NCBI RefSeq assembly: GCF_000377765.1
Contig: NZ_KB898666.1
Span: 1 to 64,000, forward strand
Direction of reading: 5' to 3'
Length of the DNA stretch: 64,000 nucleotides
Source of the DNA: Gracilibacillus lacisalsi DSM 19029
GTDB taxonomy: Bacteria > Bacillota > Bacilli > Bacillales > Amphibacillaceae
The notes under the pieces are model-generated. The model saw nothing but the letters and a program-made list of their open reading frames with translations, did no database searches and was not told the DNA's origin. Both the position numbers and the translations under genes were made by a program. The stretch's first letter is position 1, and each line of letters begins with the position of its first letter. Shown in pieces: positions 27,399 through 37,150 of this stretch.

Positions 27399-27415
27399 AA
27401 TGAAAGATTTTCATT
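27399..27415. promoter_or_regulatory. palindromic operator candidate upstream of the MacB-type ABC genes
   Basis: The perfect inverted repeat AATGAAA-GAT-TTTCATT lies 40 bp before the ATG of the ATPase gene, in the capA/ABC divergent gap. No regulator gene is adjacent. Confidence 0.4.
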
Positions 27416-27454
27416 CGTCAGTTACTAGTGAAAGGAAAAAAAGGAGGATGAAAA

Positions 27455-28147
27455 ATGATAGATGTAAAAGACATCAACCATACATTTTTATTAGGAAAAA
27501 AACAGAATGAAACCGCACTTCCAGTGTTAAAAAATATTTCATTTTCTGTAGATAAGGGGGAGATTCTGGCGATAACAGGAAAAAGTGGGTCTGGTAAATC
27601 GACCTTACTCAACATTATCGGCGGATTTATGAAACCAACTAGCGGATCGGTATGGATTAAGGACATGAATGTAACCAATTTAAACGAAGGAGAATATGCA
27701 GATTTTCGTTTAGATAATATTGGTTTTATCTTTCAAAACTTTCAATTGATCCCAAGTATGACTGCCTTTGAAAATATAGAACTCCCTTTAGTGTTAAAAG
27801 GGCTGTCAGAGAAAGAGAGAAAAAAGAAGACCGAACAAACCTTAGAACAAGTCGGTCTCTCCGATTACCATCATCATTATCCTAGCGAATTGTCTGGTGG
27901 TCAGCAGCAACGGGTAAGTATCGCACGTACACTCGTAATAGAACCACCCATCATTCTTGCTGATGAACCGACAGGTAGTTTAGACAGTGAAACGGAACAA
28001 GAAATCTTAGATTTGATTACCGGATTAAATAGGAACATAGGCATTACCTTTTTAATGATTACACACGACGAAGAGGTTGCTCGAATTGCTTCGAAACAAA
28101 TCCATATTCATGACGGTGAAATTGTAAAGGAGGAAGTTAGTGCATGA
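27455..28147 (+). CDS. MacB/LolD-type ABC transporter ATP-binding protein
   Basis: This 230-residue ATPase has Walker A TGKSGSGKST, signature LSGGQQQRVSIART and Walker B IILADEPTGSLD, all with the MacB/LolD/FtsE spacing. AAAGGAGG precedes the ATG. It overlaps the permease gene by 4 bp. The pair has no adjacent membrane-fusion protein or two-component regulator, so a YknYZ- or Bce-like role cannot be assigned. Confidence 0.93.
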   Translation: MIDVKDINHTFLLGKKQNETALPVLKNISFSVDKGEILAITGKSGSGKSTLLNIIGGFMKPTSGSVWIKDMNVTNLNEGEYADFRLDNIGFIFQNFQLIPSMTAFENIELPLVLKGLSEKERKKKTEQTLEQVGLSDYHHHYPSELSGGQQQRVSIARTLVIEPPIILADEPTGSLDSETEQEILDLITGLNRNIGITFLMITHDEEVARIASKQIHIHDGEIVKEEVSA

Positions 28148-29484
28148 CTTTTAAAGATCAATGGCGGTTTGTCCGCAATAATATGAAACGGAGTAAGTCC
28201 AGAATATTTATGACGGTATTGGCAACTGCGATGGGGGTCGCGTTTTTAATTGTTTTAGCTTCTGTTGGTTTTGGTTTACACACAACCTTTATCGACGATA
28301 TCATCAGCGATCGATCTGTGACTAAAATTCAAATATCTGGAATCGAAAAAGAGAATGATATTGCCCCAATTACAGATGAGGAAATAACAGAACTAGAAAA
28401 GGTAGACAACATGAAAGCTGTCACCAGACAACTTTCATTACGTCAAACACCTCAATTTAACATGGAGGATTACAATGGAAGAGTAGAAACAGTCGTCACC
28501 CACTTCCCATCAGAACTAAAAGCAGGTATGGAGCTAAAAGAAGGTGATTTACCAGAAGACCCATACGAAGTAGTAGTTGGTCCCCATTTTATCGAAAACC
28601 TTTATCCTGAAGATCTCCCAGCAGATGAAGAGATTTATGACGAAGAAGGTATGTTGAAAGAGGAATTTAAATATGGCGAATCACTTATTGGTCAGGAAAT
28701 TGAAATGGTAGTCGAGCAAAATGTAGATGGTGAAACGAAAGAACATGAGATTTCTTTAATCATTACTGGTATCGTTGAACCACCTGCTAGAGATTGGATG
28801 CAAGATAGACAAGTATATATATCGGATGATGTTTTAACTGAAGTAGAATCATTCACGGAAACATCTAGAGGAGCGATAGTTGATCCTAACTATCCTGAAG
28901 CTGAACAAGAAGTTACTGGTTATAATTATGTCTATGGATATGCTAATTCGTTGGAAGAAGTACAAGAGATTTCGGAGTATTTAACCGAAGAGAATTACTT
29001 AGTATATTCTGCAGCGAGCGAACTAGACCATTTAAATACCTTTTTTACGATCGCAAAAGCCGGCCTGATTTTTATTGGAACGATTGCTATCATAATTGCA
29101 TCGATTGGTATATATAATACGATGACAATGGCTGTTACCGAGAGAACTTCCGATATTGGCATTATGAAAGCAATTGGTGCCCACCCGAAAAAAATTAAGC
29201 AGATCTTTTTGCTTGAAAGTAGTTATATCGGTTTACTTGGGGCATTTATCGGTACCGTAGTAGCTTTTGTCATTAGCATTCTCTTAAACATTGGATTACC
29301 ATTGATCATTGAATCTGCCTTTGAGCAGGAATTACCTGAAGGATTCCAATTTTCCAGTATTCCTCCTTCTTTGATTGTTATTGCAGCTGTGATCTGTTTA
29401 ATTGTAACGGTTCTTTCTGGCTTAAAGCCTGCTAAACGAGCTACACAAATTGATGTATTAAAAGCGATGAGAAGAGAGATATAG
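28144..29484 (+). CDS. MacB/FtsX-type ABC transporter permease
   Basis: This 446-residue protein has an N-terminal helix (about 20-45), a large extracytoplasmic domain rich in acidic residues (about 48-295) and three C-terminal helices forming an FtsX domain (ERTSDIGIMKAIGAHPKKIK, SSYIGLLGAFIGTVV). The topology is that of a mechanotransmitting MacB-like permease. Its partner is the overlapping upstream ATPase gene. Confidence 0.93.
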   Translation: MTFKDQWRFVRNNMKRSKSRIFMTVLATAMGVAFLIVLASVGFGLHTTFIDDIISDRSVTKIQISGIEKENDIAPITDEEITELEKVDNMKAVTRQLSLRQTPQFNMEDYNGRVETVVTHFPSELKAGMELKEGDLPEDPYEVVVGPHFIENLYPEDLPADEEIYDEEGMLKEEFKYGESLIGQEIEMVVEQNVDGETKEHEISLIITGIVEPPARDWMQDRQVYISDDVLTEVESFTETSRGAIVDPNYPEAEQEVTGYNYVYGYANSLEEVQEISEYLTEENYLVYSAASELDHLNTFFTIAKAGLIFIGTIAIIIASIGIYNTMTMAVTERTSDIGIMKAIGAHPKKIKQIFLLESSYIGLLGAFIGTVVAFVISILLNIGLPLIIESAFEQELPEGFQFSSIPPSLIVIAAVICLIVTVLSGLKPAKRATQIDVLKAMRREI

Positions 29485-29515
29485 AGAGTTATTTACTCTC
29501 TATATCGTATTTTTT
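29478..29515. terminator. bidirectional terminator between convergent genes
   Basis: GATATAGAGAGT/ACTCTCTATATC with flanking A- and T-rich sequence lies between the FtsX permease and the convergent YkvA gene, overlapping both stop codons. Confidence 0.75.
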
Positions 29516-29767
29516 ACGTAAACTATCAGGCGCCATCTTGACCATTTGCTGAAGAATCAATGTCGCAACCATAACATCATCAAATAAACCGAGCACTAAC
29601 AAATAATCGGGTATTACATCAAATGGGAAAATGATATATCCGATGATGAGAATAAGTGATGCTAACTTTGCAGTCAGTTTTACTTCTTTGGATAAGTAGA
29701 ATTCCTTAAAGAAAGGAAACGATTTACGGAATTTGAATAGAAATTTGAACCGTCTAAAAAAACGCAT
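29489..29767 (-). CDS. YkvA family (DUF1232) membrane protein
   Basis: This 92-residue protein has a basic N-terminus and the DUF1232 core KLASLILIIGYIIFPFDVIP followed by DYLLVLGLFDDVMV. The family is widespread but without a known role. The start at 29767 has GAGGGGAT upstream. Confidence 0.88.
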   Translation of the reverse strand: MRFFRRFKFLFKFRKSFPFFKEFYLSKEVKLTAKLASLILIIGYIIFPFDVIPDYLLVLGLFDDVMVATLILQQMVKMAPDSLRKKYDIESK

Positions 29768-29931
29768 GATATCCCCTCTTTTCTTTGATTCCATTACCTA
29801 AAATATACCCCGATATCTTAGTTAAAAAACCTATCACAATAGATGCGAATGAATGGCGCTTCCGGGGATATTTCCTTCCCTTCCTTGGATATAATCGTTT
29901 ATCCGCGGAAGAGAGGACTTTTGATATAAAC

Positions 29932-29980
29932 GAAAACCCGTTTTGATAAACTTTGGCTATCAAAACGGGTTTTTCATATT
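29932..29980 (-). terminator. terminator after typA
   Basis: AAAACCCGTTTTGATA/TATCAAAACGGGTTTT is a long perfect stem with T-rich 3' side in the minus orientation. Confidence 0.92.
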
Positions 29981-29985
29981 ATGCA

Positions 29986-31812
29986 TTAACCTTTTTTCTT
30001 TGCTGCTTTTTCACGTTCATTTTTGTTTAAGATCTTCTTACGTAAACGAACAGTTTCGGGAGTAACCTCACAATATTCATCGTCATTCAAGTATTGAATT
30101 GCTTCTTCTAATGACATTTTACGTGTTTTACGAATCGTTGCAGTTTGATCTTTCGTTGCAGAACGTACGTTGGTTAAGTGTTTTTCTTTGGTGATATTTA
30201 CCGTTAGGTCATTCTCGCGATTATGTTCACCAACTATCATTCCTGCGTATACTTCTGTACCTGGCTCAACAAAAATGACACCACGGTCTTCTAGGTTCAT
30301 GATACCGTACGTAGATGCTTTACCGTTTTCTAGCGCTACTAGCACACCTTCGCGACGGCCACCTACCTGCCCTTTAACAAGTGGAGCATATTCTTCGAAT
30401 GTATGGTTGATAATTCCGTAACCACGGGTCTGTGTCATAAATTCTGTGGCATAACCGATTAATCCACGAGATGGCACTTTAAATTCCATACGAACTTGTC
30501 CAGTTCCATGATTCACCATATCGAGCATTTCACCTTTACGTGCACCAAGAGATTCCATAACCGGACCTGTATAATCTTCTGGTACGTCGATTTGGACACG
30601 TTCAACTGGTTCACATTGCTGACCGTCGATTTCTTTAATGATAACTTGCGGTTTAGAAAGCTGCAGTTCATAACCTTCACGACGCATATTCTCAACTAAT
30701 ATAGACAAGTGTAGTTCACCACGCCCTGATACGGTCCATGCATCTGGTGAATCAGTTGGGTCAACACGTAAACTTACATCTGTTTCTAATTGTGACAATA
30801 GACGTTCTTCGATTTGACGGGAGGTAATATATTTACCTTCTCTACCAGCAAAAGGACTGTTATTCACGACAAACGTCATTTGTAATGTCGGTTCGTCGAT
30901 GCGTAAAATCGGTAATGCTTCCTGATGTTCAGTCGGACAAACCGTTTCACCTACGTTAATATCTTCCATACCGGCAACCGCAATAATATCTCCCGCAGTT
31001 GCTTCTTCAATTTCGATTCGTTTCAAACCGATAAATCCAAATAATTTAGTTACACGGAAGTTTTTCACCGAACCATCAGTCTTCATCAGTGATACTTGCT
31101 GTCCTACTTTAATCGATCCACGGAACACACGGCCGACACCGATACGTCCTAAGTAGTCATTGTAATCAAGCATGGTAATCTGGAATTGCAGAGGCTCATC
31201 CGCATTATTAACAGGTGCAGGAATTTTTTCTAGGATCGTTTCAAAAATTGGCTCCATTGTTTCCTGTTGCTCTTCATCTGGATAACTGGATGTACCATTT
31301 AACGCAGAAGCATAAACAACCGGGAATTCTAATTGATCATCATCAGCACCAAGTTCAATAAATAAATCTAATACTTCATCAACAACTTCATCTGGACGCG
31401 CATTAGGTCTATCGATTTTGTTTAGTACAACAACTGGCTGCAATTTTTGTTCCAATGCTTTTTTTAGTACAAAACGGGTCTGTGGCATACATCCTTCATA
31501 AGCATCCACCACAAGCAATACCCCGTCCACCATTTTCATAATCCGCTCTACTTCTCCACCGAAGTCAGCGTGTCCTGGTGTATCCAATATATTAATGCGT
31601 GTATCATTATAATTAATCGCAGTATTTTTCGCTAAAATCGTGATTCCACGTTCTTTTTCAATATCGTTGGAATCCATTGCACGCTCTTCCACTTGCTCAT
31701 TTTCACGAAATGTTCCTGAGTAACGGAGTAACTGGTCAACTAACGTCGTTTTGCCATGGTCAACATGGGCAATAATCGCAATGTTGCGAAGTTCTTCTCT
31801 CAATTGCGTCAT
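29986..31812 (-). CDS. typA: Translational GTPase TypA/BipA
   Basis: This 608-residue GTPase has [19 protein letters not shown] (G1), [15 protein letters not shown] (G3) and [13 protein letters not shown] (G4), then EF-G-like domains and the unique BipA C-terminal domain. It binds ribosomes and aids assembly and translation under stress and cold. The ATG at 31812 follows GAGGAGAG. Two upstream in-frame ATGs have no ribosome site and fall in a repeat. Confidence 0.97.
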   Translation of the reverse strand: MTQLREELRNIAIIAHVDHGKTTLVDQLLRYSGTFRENEQVEERAMDSNDIEKERGITILAKNTAINYNDTRINILDTPGHADFGGEVERIMKMVDGVLLVVDAYEGCMPQTRFVLKKALEQKLQPVVVLNKIDRPNARPDEVVDEVLDLFIELGADDDQLEFPVVYASALNGTSSYPDEEQQETMEPIFETILEKIPAPVNNADEPLQFQITMLDYNDYLGRIGVGRVFRGSIKVGQQVSLMKTDGSVKNFRVTKLFGFIGLKRIEIEEATAGDIIAVAGMEDINVGETVCPTEHQEALPILRIDEPTLQMTFVVNNSPFAGREGKYITSRQIEERLLSQLETDVSLRVDPTDSPDAWTVSGRGELHLSILVENMRREGYELQLSKPQVIIKEIDGQQCEPVERVQIDVPEDYTGPVMESLGARKGEMLDMVNHGTGQVRMEFKVPSRGLIGYATEFMTQTRGYGIINHTFEEYAPLVKGQVGGRREGVLVALENGKASTYGIMNLEDRGVIFVEPGTEVYAGMIVGEHNRENDLTVNITKEKHLTNVRSATKDQTATIRKTRKMSLEEAIQYLNDDEYCEVTPETVRLRKKILNKNEREKAAKKKG

Positions 31813-31865
31813 TTTATTCTCTCCTCTTAAAGATGCGTTCATCATATTATAAAGTGAGACTTCCA

Positions 31866-31996
31866 TCTGCGGAAGCGACCCCACTGATGCTAAGCGAAAC
31901 TTATCAGGTTGTTAGCTTATCTGATCCCCACTTAGCTTCTTCGATTTATTTCAACCTTAAAGTGGGGTTTTACGGACGATTAGCACCGTGACAACT
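31866..31996 (-). repeat. repeat family B, copy 2
   Basis: In reverse complement it reads CACGGTGCTAATCGTCCGTAA, CTAAGTGGGGATCAGATAAG, CTAACAACCTGATAAGTTTC and ATCAGTGGGGTCGC, the same ordered blocks as the copy at 20800-20925. CCCCACTT/AAGTGGGG within it form a stem. It lies between the sensor kinase stop and the typA leader. Confidence 0.7.
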
Positions 31997-32029
31997 TACC
32001 TAGTATATCATAATAGTCAGGAATTGTTA

Positions 32030-33388
32030 TCAATAATCGTTATTTTTTTCAAATTCGGTAAATATAATCGTAAATCTTGCTCCTCCATACGGCGCATTTT
32101 CTGCTTTAATTGATCCTCCTGACCGCTCGACAATTGCCCGTGCAATCGCTAAGCCAAGACCTGTCTCTCCACTCTCACCTTTGACAAAACGGTGAAATAA
32201 CTTTTTCAATAGTTCTTCATCTATTCCTTCACCATCATCCGTAATTTGGATTTGAAATTGTTTATTCTCGGTAAACGCCGTCACTTCCACTTGGGTATCC
32301 GCATGACGAATCGCATTTGTAATGATATTCATCACTGCTTGTAACATTTTTTCTCCATCAAACATAACTTCCACTTCATCGACTTGGTTTTGTTTAACTT
32401 GAATCTGTTTTTCGTTTGCGATCGGAATTGCTCTTTCCATAATTTGTTCCATAAATATTTTGCTATTTACCCTTTCTGGTCGATAGATATCTGCTTCACT
32501 ATCGAGTTTAGCGAGTAAAATAATTTCGTTAATTATTTTTTTCAGACGTTTAATTTCTGCTACCATCACTTGCAGACCGCGTCTAGCTTCTTCTCCCTCA
32601 AATATTCCATCACGAATCCCCTCTGCATAACCTTGAATTGTCATTAACGGCGTTTTCAGTTCATGACTGGCATTCTGGAAAAAGTGGTGCTGTGACTGAA
32701 TAAAACTATTTAACTCATTTGCCATTTCAACAACACTTTGCTCGACCTCTTTGATTTCTCCAGTTGCTTTTACTTCTTCCATCTCATCAAATTTGCGTTT
32801 TTCGATTTTCTTTAATTGATGTTTGAGTTTCGTTAATGGTGTAACAAGTTTAGTTGTCAAATAATGACTAAGCAAAACAGCTACCGCAATTCCAATCAGG
32901 AAAATCAAAAACAATCGGTTCATCAGGCTTCTCTGTACGCCCTGCAAATCATCTAACGGTGTAAGTAATACTAAATGTTGAGTGGACAACGGAGACAAGA
33001 TCGGAATTATTGATACCACATAATTATCATCTTTTCCCTGCCATAAAGGCTGTGTCCTACTGTCAAGATCATATTCCTGGATCCATGATTCAATCGTATT
33101 CATATTAGGAATCGAGGAAAAAACGATCCTTTCACTTGCTTCATCATACGCAAAAACTTGCAAATTATATTGCTCTAGCATTTGCAATAATCGTTGCACA
33201 TTTGTCGTATTATTAAGATCTTCCGACAATATGAAATTGACGATCAATTCCCCTTTGTCCTCTAACTGGCGTTGCTCGTCCTTAATTAACATTTGGAGCA
33301 TTTGCGAGTAAATCATAATACCAGTAACAGTCATGATCACCACTAGTAATGTTGTAAAAGCGATAGTTAATTGATATTGCAGTTTCAT
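32030..33388 (-). CDS. Two-component sensor histidine kinase (CssS-like by context)
   Basis: This 452-residue protein has two membrane helices (about 8-30 and 160-180) enclosing an extracytoplasmic sensor domain, then HAMP (about 180-235), HisKA with FQNASHELKTPLMTIQGYAEG, and HATPase_c with NIITNAIRHA, DDGEGI and GLGLAIARAIV. The gene overlaps the response-regulator gene by 4 bp. Divergence from an HtrA protease gene mirrors cssRS-htrB of B. subtilis, which senses misfolded secreted proteins, so that role is inferred. Confidence 0.88.
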   Translation of the reverse strand: MKLQYQLTIAFTTLLVVIMTVTGIMIYSQMLQMLIKDEQRQLEDKGELIVNFILSEDLNNTTNVQRLLQMLEQYNLQVFAYDEASERIVFSSIPNMNTIESWIQEYDLDSRTQPLWQGKDDNYVVSIIPILSPLSTQHLVLLTPLDDLQGVQRSLMNRLFLIFLIGIAVAVLLSHYLTTKLVTPLTKLKHQLKKIEKRKFDEMEEVKATGEIKEVEQSVVEMANELNSFIQSQHHFFQNASHELKTPLMTIQGYAEGIRDGIFEGEEARRGLQVMVAEIKRLKKIINEIILLAKLDSEADIYRPERVNSKIFMEQIMERAIPIANEKQIQVKQNQVDEVEVMFDGEKMLQAVMNIITNAIRHADTQVEVTAFTENKQFQIQITDDGEGIDEELLKKLFHRFVKGESGETGLGLAIARAIVERSGGSIKAENAPYGGARFTIIFTEFEKNNDY

Positions 33389-34077
33389 TGGTTGCCCTCA
33401 TCATATTCTAGGCGGTACCCATATCCCCAAACGGTTTCAATCGGTAAACTATCCAGTTTTTTTCTTAGTCTTTTCACTAAATCATCCACTGCCCGATCAC
33501 TCCCGAAGTAATCATCACCCCAAACCAATGTAAGTAATTCTTCTCTAGAAAAAGCTCGGTTTGGTTTTTGTGCAAAGATTTCTAACATCGAAAATTCTTT
33601 AGATGTTACGTCAATTTCCTCTTTCTTCCAATTTACAATTCGTGCTGCTTTATCGATCTCCAATTCTCCCAATTCAATAACAGCTGTTGAATTAGATTGC
33701 TGGATTGGCAGTGCTTCTGCTCTTTTGAACAACCGTTTCACTCTCGCTACTAATTCCCGCGGGCTAAATGGCTTCGTTAAATAATCATCACTACCAAGTT
33801 CCAAACCGAGAATTTTATCGACTTCCTCATCCTTTGCCGATATGATAATAATTGGCACTTCACTAACTTGCCGGATTTTTTTGCATAATTCATAGCCATC
33901 CATTCCTGGTAACATAATATCAAGAATCCACATATCAGGTTGACCACTCTGAGCACGCTGCCATGCATCTTCCGCATTCTCCAAAAGGGTTACTTGAAAG
34001 CCTTCCTTTATTAAATAAGCTTTTACGATATCTCTAATATTTGCATCATCTTCTACAATATAGATGTGTTGATTCAT
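33385..34077 (-). CDS. OmpR-family response regulator (CssR-like by context)
   Basis: This 230-residue protein has a receiver domain (phosphoacceptor D in WILDIMLPGMDGYEL, K in LTKPFSPREL) and a C-terminal winged helix (FSREELLTLVWGDDYFGSDR, VDDLVKRLRKKL). It is the first gene of the two-component operon. GGAGAGGTG precedes the ATG. Direct repeats upstream of htrA are candidate binding sites. Confidence 0.93.
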   Translation of the reverse strand: MNQHIYIVEDDANIRDIVKAYLIKEGFQVTLLENAEDAWQRAQSGQPDMWILDIMLPGMDGYELCKKIRQVSEVPIIIISAKDEEVDKILGLELGSDDYLTKPFSPRELVARVKRLFKRAEALPIQQSNSTAVIELGELEIDKAARIVNWKKEEIDVTSKEFSMLEIFAQKPNRAFSREELLTLVWGDDYFGSDRAVDDLVKRLRKKLDSLPIETVWGYGYRLEYDEGNQ

Positions 34078-34170
34078 ATTGGTTCACCTCTCCTATTGTA
34101 CCCCTATTTACTTGCTCTTATTTTCGCATATTTACAAAGAAAAATTAAGCAACGAGCGATAAAATATTCC

Positions 34171-34227
34171 TTTTACACATTTTTTATACAATTATCCCAT
34201 TAACATGCCGTATATAACGGGTATGAT
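34171..34227 (+). promoter_or_regulatory. htrA promoter with possible CssR-type direct repeats
   Basis: TTAACA (34200) and TATGAT (34222) are separated by 16 bases that hold the palindrome CCGT-ATATA-ACGG. Upstream lie TTTTACACA (34171) and TTTTATACA (34182), direct repeats 11 bp apart that resemble the TTTTCACA octamers reported at B. subtilis CssR targets. Confidence 0.5.
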
Positions 34228-34272
34228 AATAATAGAAGTTACATTAAATTTCCTGCGAAAGGGTGATTATAA

Positions 34273-35505
34273 ATGAGTGAAGAATTCAATCAAGAACAAA
34301 CAACAGAGCAAAATAAAAAAGGCAAAAAAGAGAAAAACACATTAGCTATGTTAATGAGCGGAGTTGCAGGTGGTGTGATTGCTGCACTGTTTACCGGTGG
34401 TATTTTCCTTAATATGATCAATGATGAACAAGCTACCTCTTCTGAAGACAACAATCAAAATGATGAGCAAACTGAACAAGCTTCAACAGAGGAAGCTGTG
34501 CCAACAACTAATCTTGCCAATCAATCCTCTAACTCGATTGGCAGTGCCGTAGAAAAAGTATCTGATGCAGTAGTTGGTGTCTCCAACATTCAACAAATCA
34601 GCCTGTGGGAAGAATCTGATGCAGCAGGCACAGGATCAGGTGTGATTTATAAAAAGGATGACGAATATGCTTACGTCGTTACGAACAATCACGTTGTGGA
34701 GGGTGCTCAAGAAGTAGAAGTGATTCTCACAAATGGTGAACATGTTGCAGCTAACGTAATGGGAACAGATGCGTTAACCGATTTAGCTGTCCTTCGTATC
34801 CCTAGTGAGCAAGTTTCGACAGTTGCAGAATTGGGATCTTCCGATGATTTAACTGTAGGTGATACTGCAATTGCGATCGGTAACCCGCTCGGACAAGAAT
34901 TTGCTGGATCTGTAACACAAGGTATTATCAGTGGTTTGGATCGTTCAGTTGATGTCGACTTAAATAGTGACGGACAACCAGACTGGACCACAAACGTTAT
35001 TCAAACAGATGCAGCAATTAACCCTGGTAACAGTGGTGGAGCCTTAATTAATACAAATGGGCAAGTGATTGGTATTAACTCCATGAAAATTGCCCAATCT
35101 ACCGTGGAAGGAATTGGCTTTGCAATTCCGATTAATGATGCGAAACCAATTGTTGAACAGCTTGAAACAGGCAATGAGGTCAAACGTCCATTTATCGGAA
35201 TCAGTGCTGTTGATCTTTCAACTGTTCCTCAACGTCATATTCAGGAAACATTGCAATTAGATGAAAGTGTAGAAAAAGGTGTTGTCATCGCACAAGTTGA
35301 GGCAAATTCACCAGCGGAAGAAGCCGGTCTACAACAATATGATGTCGTGACAAAACTTAACGACAAAGATATTGAATCCATGTTAGATCTAAAGAAATAT
35401 CTGTACAGTGAAACAGAAGTTGGTGAAGAAGTAACAGTAACCTTCTATCGTGAAGGTAATCTGCAAACTGCAACGTTAGTTTTAAATGAACAAAATGATA
35501 TGTAA
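34273..35505 (+). CDS. htrA: HtrA/DegP-like membrane-anchored serine protease
   Basis: This 410-residue protein has a basic cytosolic N-terminus, one membrane helix (about 27-50), an acidic linker and the trypsin-like domain with the catalytic triad in NNHVVEG, TDLAVLRI and NPGNSGGAL. One PDZ domain follows (GVVIAQVEANSPAEEAGLQQ). It is a quality-control protease outside the membrane. It is divergent from the two-component operon. The gene could equally be named htrB; the paralogue cannot be chosen from one locus. Confidence 0.93.
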   Translation: MSEEFNQEQTTEQNKKGKKEKNTLAMLMSGVAGGVIAALFTGGIFLNMINDEQATSSEDNNQNDEQTEQASTEEAVPTTNLANQSSNSIGSAVEKVSDAVVGVSNIQQISLWEESDAAGTGSGVIYKKDDEYAYVVTNNHVVEGAQEVEVILTNGEHVAANVMGTDALTDLAVLRIPSEQVSTVAELGSSDDLTVGDTAIAIGNPLGQEFAGSVTQGIISGLDRSVDVDLNSDGQPDWTTNVIQTDAAINPGNSGGALINTNGQVIGINSMKIAQSTVEGIGFAIPINDAKPIVEQLETGNEVKRPFIGISAVDLSTVPQRHIQETLQLDESVEKGVVIAQVEANSPAEEAGLQQYDVVTKLNDKDIESMLDLKKYLYSETEVGEEVTVTFYREGNLQTATLVLNEQNDM

Positions 35506-35512
35506 TAAAGAT

Positions 35513-35549
35513 GAGAACCCCAAGCATTTGAATACTTGGGGTTTTCTCT
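35513..35549. terminator. bidirectional terminator between htrA and the DksA-like gene
   Basis: GAGAACCCCAAG/CTTGGGGTTTTCTC forms a strong stem with T- and A-rich flanks between convergent genes. Confidence 0.88.
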
Positions 35550-35892
35550 ATTTTCCATGTTCCATACAATATCTCGTAGTTGGAATAGCCAACAAACGCT
35601 CCTCATCAATAGGTTTTCCGCACTTCTCACAAAATGGATAGGTTTCGTTGACAATTGCTTCTAAAGCATGTTCTATCTCTGCTAACTCTTCCTGCAAGTG
35701 ATAATCGATGCTTATATCTTTTTCTCTTTCAAAAAGCTCTGTTCCCATGTCTGCAGGATGGTTATCATCAAATGTTGACAGCTCCCCTACTGCTTCATCT
35801 AATGAATTATCTTTACTTAATTGTTCACGATGCAACTCTTCTTTTCTTTTCTCCAGGAGTTGTTTACAATGATCTAATACTTTTTGATTCAT
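35548..35892 (-). CDS. DksA/TraR-type zinc finger protein (YteA-like)
   Basis: This 114-residue protein has an N-terminal coiled coil (about 5-40), the FDDNHPADMGTELFEREKDI segment and a C-terminal zinc finger CEKCGKPI...C (last ligand in TRYCMEHG). This matches the YteA/YocK family of Bacillus, general stress and sporulation-associated proteins. The ATG at 35892 is preceded by GGGGAGG with 6 bases. A GTG two codons earlier is less likely. Confidence 0.87.
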   Translation of the reverse strand: MNQKVLDHCKQLLEKRKEELHREQLSKDNSLDEAVGELSTFDDNHPADMGTELFEREKDISIDYHLQEELAEIEHALEAIVNETYPFCEKCGKPIDEERLLAIPTTRYCMEHGK

Positions 35893-35997
35893 ATTCACCC
35901 TCCCCTTAATGCAACTATTCCCATTATCTCGTCTTTAAAAACAACCATTGGGAAACCGGCTATTTTTTGGTAAAGTAAAAGAAAAAGGAGGAGAAAT

Positions 35998-36870
35998 ATG
36001 ACAACAACAATCGGGTTTATCGGTACTGGTGTAATGGGGAAAAGTATGGCAACACATTTAATTGACGCTGGGTATGAGGTTCACCTTTTTACACGAACGA
36101 AAGCTAAAGCTCAAGAACTTCTGGATGCCGGAGCAGTCTGGGAAGAATCGATTGCTTCTCTAGCCCAAAAGGTAAACGTCATCATTTCTATCGTAGGCTA
36201 TCCTCACGATGTGGAAGCCATTTACCTTGGTGAAGATGGCATTATTGCACATGCACAACCTGGAACCTATTTAATCGATATGACTACCTCTGATCCTGTT
36301 CTTGCCGAAACAATCTCTCAAGCAGCTGAAAAGAAGGATCTGCACAGTTTGGATGCACCTGTATCCGGTGGTGATATCGGTGCTAAAAACGGCAAACTGA
36401 CCATCATGGCTGGTGGCAAAGAAAAGGATTTTGCAGCAATGCGTCCCATCTTTGAAAAATTGGGTGAAAATATAGTCTTACAAGGACCTGCAGGGGCAGG
36501 GCAGCATACGAAAATGGCAAATCAAATTACAATAGCTTCCAATATGATTGGTGTATCAGAAGCAATTATGTATGCCAAAAAAGCTGGACTTGATCCAGTA
36601 CGTGTCTTAAAAAGCATCTCAACTGGTGCAGCAGGCAGTTGGTCTCTGTCTAATTTGGCACCACGAATGATCAAAGGCGACAGCGATCCTGGTTTTTATA
36701 TCAAACATTTTATTAAGGACATGAAGATTGCCCTAGCAAATGCGAAGAAAATGGGATTACAAACACCTGGACTGGCTTTGTCATTAGAATTATATGAAGA
36801 GTTAGCCGAAAAAGGGTTGGAAGACCGCGGAACGCAAGCATTGATTAAGTGGTTTGAAGGAAATCTATAA
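35998..36870 (+). CDS. NAD-dependent beta-hydroxyacid dehydrogenase (YkwC-like)
   Basis: This 290-residue protein has the Rossmann motif GFIGTGVMGKSMATHL, the substrate motif DAPVSGGDIGAKNG and the catalytic lysine region GAGQHTKMANQ, typical of the 3-hydroxyisobutyrate dehydrogenase superfamily. Sequence and length fit B. subtilis YkwC. The substrate is not established. A weak sigma-B-like GTCTTT-N13-GGGAAA lies about 65 bp upstream. Confidence 0.9.
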   Translation: MTTTIGFIGTGVMGKSMATHLIDAGYEVHLFTRTKAKAQELLDAGAVWEESIASLAQKVNVIISIVGYPHDVEAIYLGEDGIIAHAQPGTYLIDMTTSDPVLAETISQAAEKKDLHSLDAPVSGGDIGAKNGKLTIMAGGKEKDFAAMRPIFEKLGENIVLQGPAGAGQHTKMANQITIASNMIGVSEAIMYAKKAGLDPVRVLKSISTGAAGSWSLSNLAPRMIKGDSDPGFYIKHFIKDMKIALANAKKMGLQTPGLALSLELYEELAEKGLEDRGTQALIKWFEGNL

Positions 36871-36895
36871 CAAACTTTTTATCACAAACTTACTA

Positions 36896-36924
36896 TTGAC
36901 TAGCCAAATCTACAAGAGTATTGT
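36896..36924 (+). promoter_or_regulatory. sigma-A promoter of the ktrA transcript
   Basis: TTGACT, 17 bases, TATTGT lies just ahead of the riboswitch and would start transcription near 36931. Confidence 0.65.
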
Positions 36925-36944
36925 ATAGTTATCATTTTTATAAA

Positions 36945-37150
36945 ACTACCCTTTAAGCATTACCATATGAGCGAGGAAATCATTTTTTTGATAAACTACA
37001 TGTTTATCTTGGGATGAATCTTAACATACTTAGTTAAGAAGGGATACCTCATTCTCTAATCCGACAGCTAATCTCGTCAGCATTTGTGCGAAAGGGTTAA
37101 TGAGATCATTGGCCATCTTATTAAGGGTGGTCTCTTTCTGTTTAAAAAAG
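36945..37150 (+). ncRNA. c-di-AMP riboswitch (ydaO-yuaA) upstream of ktrA
   Basis: The aptamer core is recognisable: GGGATGAATC, then the hairpin CTTAACATACTTAGTTAAG, then AAGGGATACC, then ATCCGACAGCTAATCTCGTC and a GCGAAAGG segment, in the order known for ydaO-type aptamers. Downstream, GAGATCA/TGGTCTC (37101-37135) can form a stem followed by TTTCTGTTT, a plausible terminator. Binding of c-di-AMP would stop transcription into ktrA. Ends are approximate. Confidence 0.88.

Noticed and set aside
29754-29963. A 69-codon minus-strand frame between the YkvA and typA genes
   Set aside because: It runs through the typA terminator stem and has no ribosome site or recognisable domain.
35930-35965. 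A sigma-B promoter for the YkwC-like gene
   Set aside because: GTCTTT-N13-GGGAAA only partly matches the -35 consensus; kept as a remark, not as a feature.
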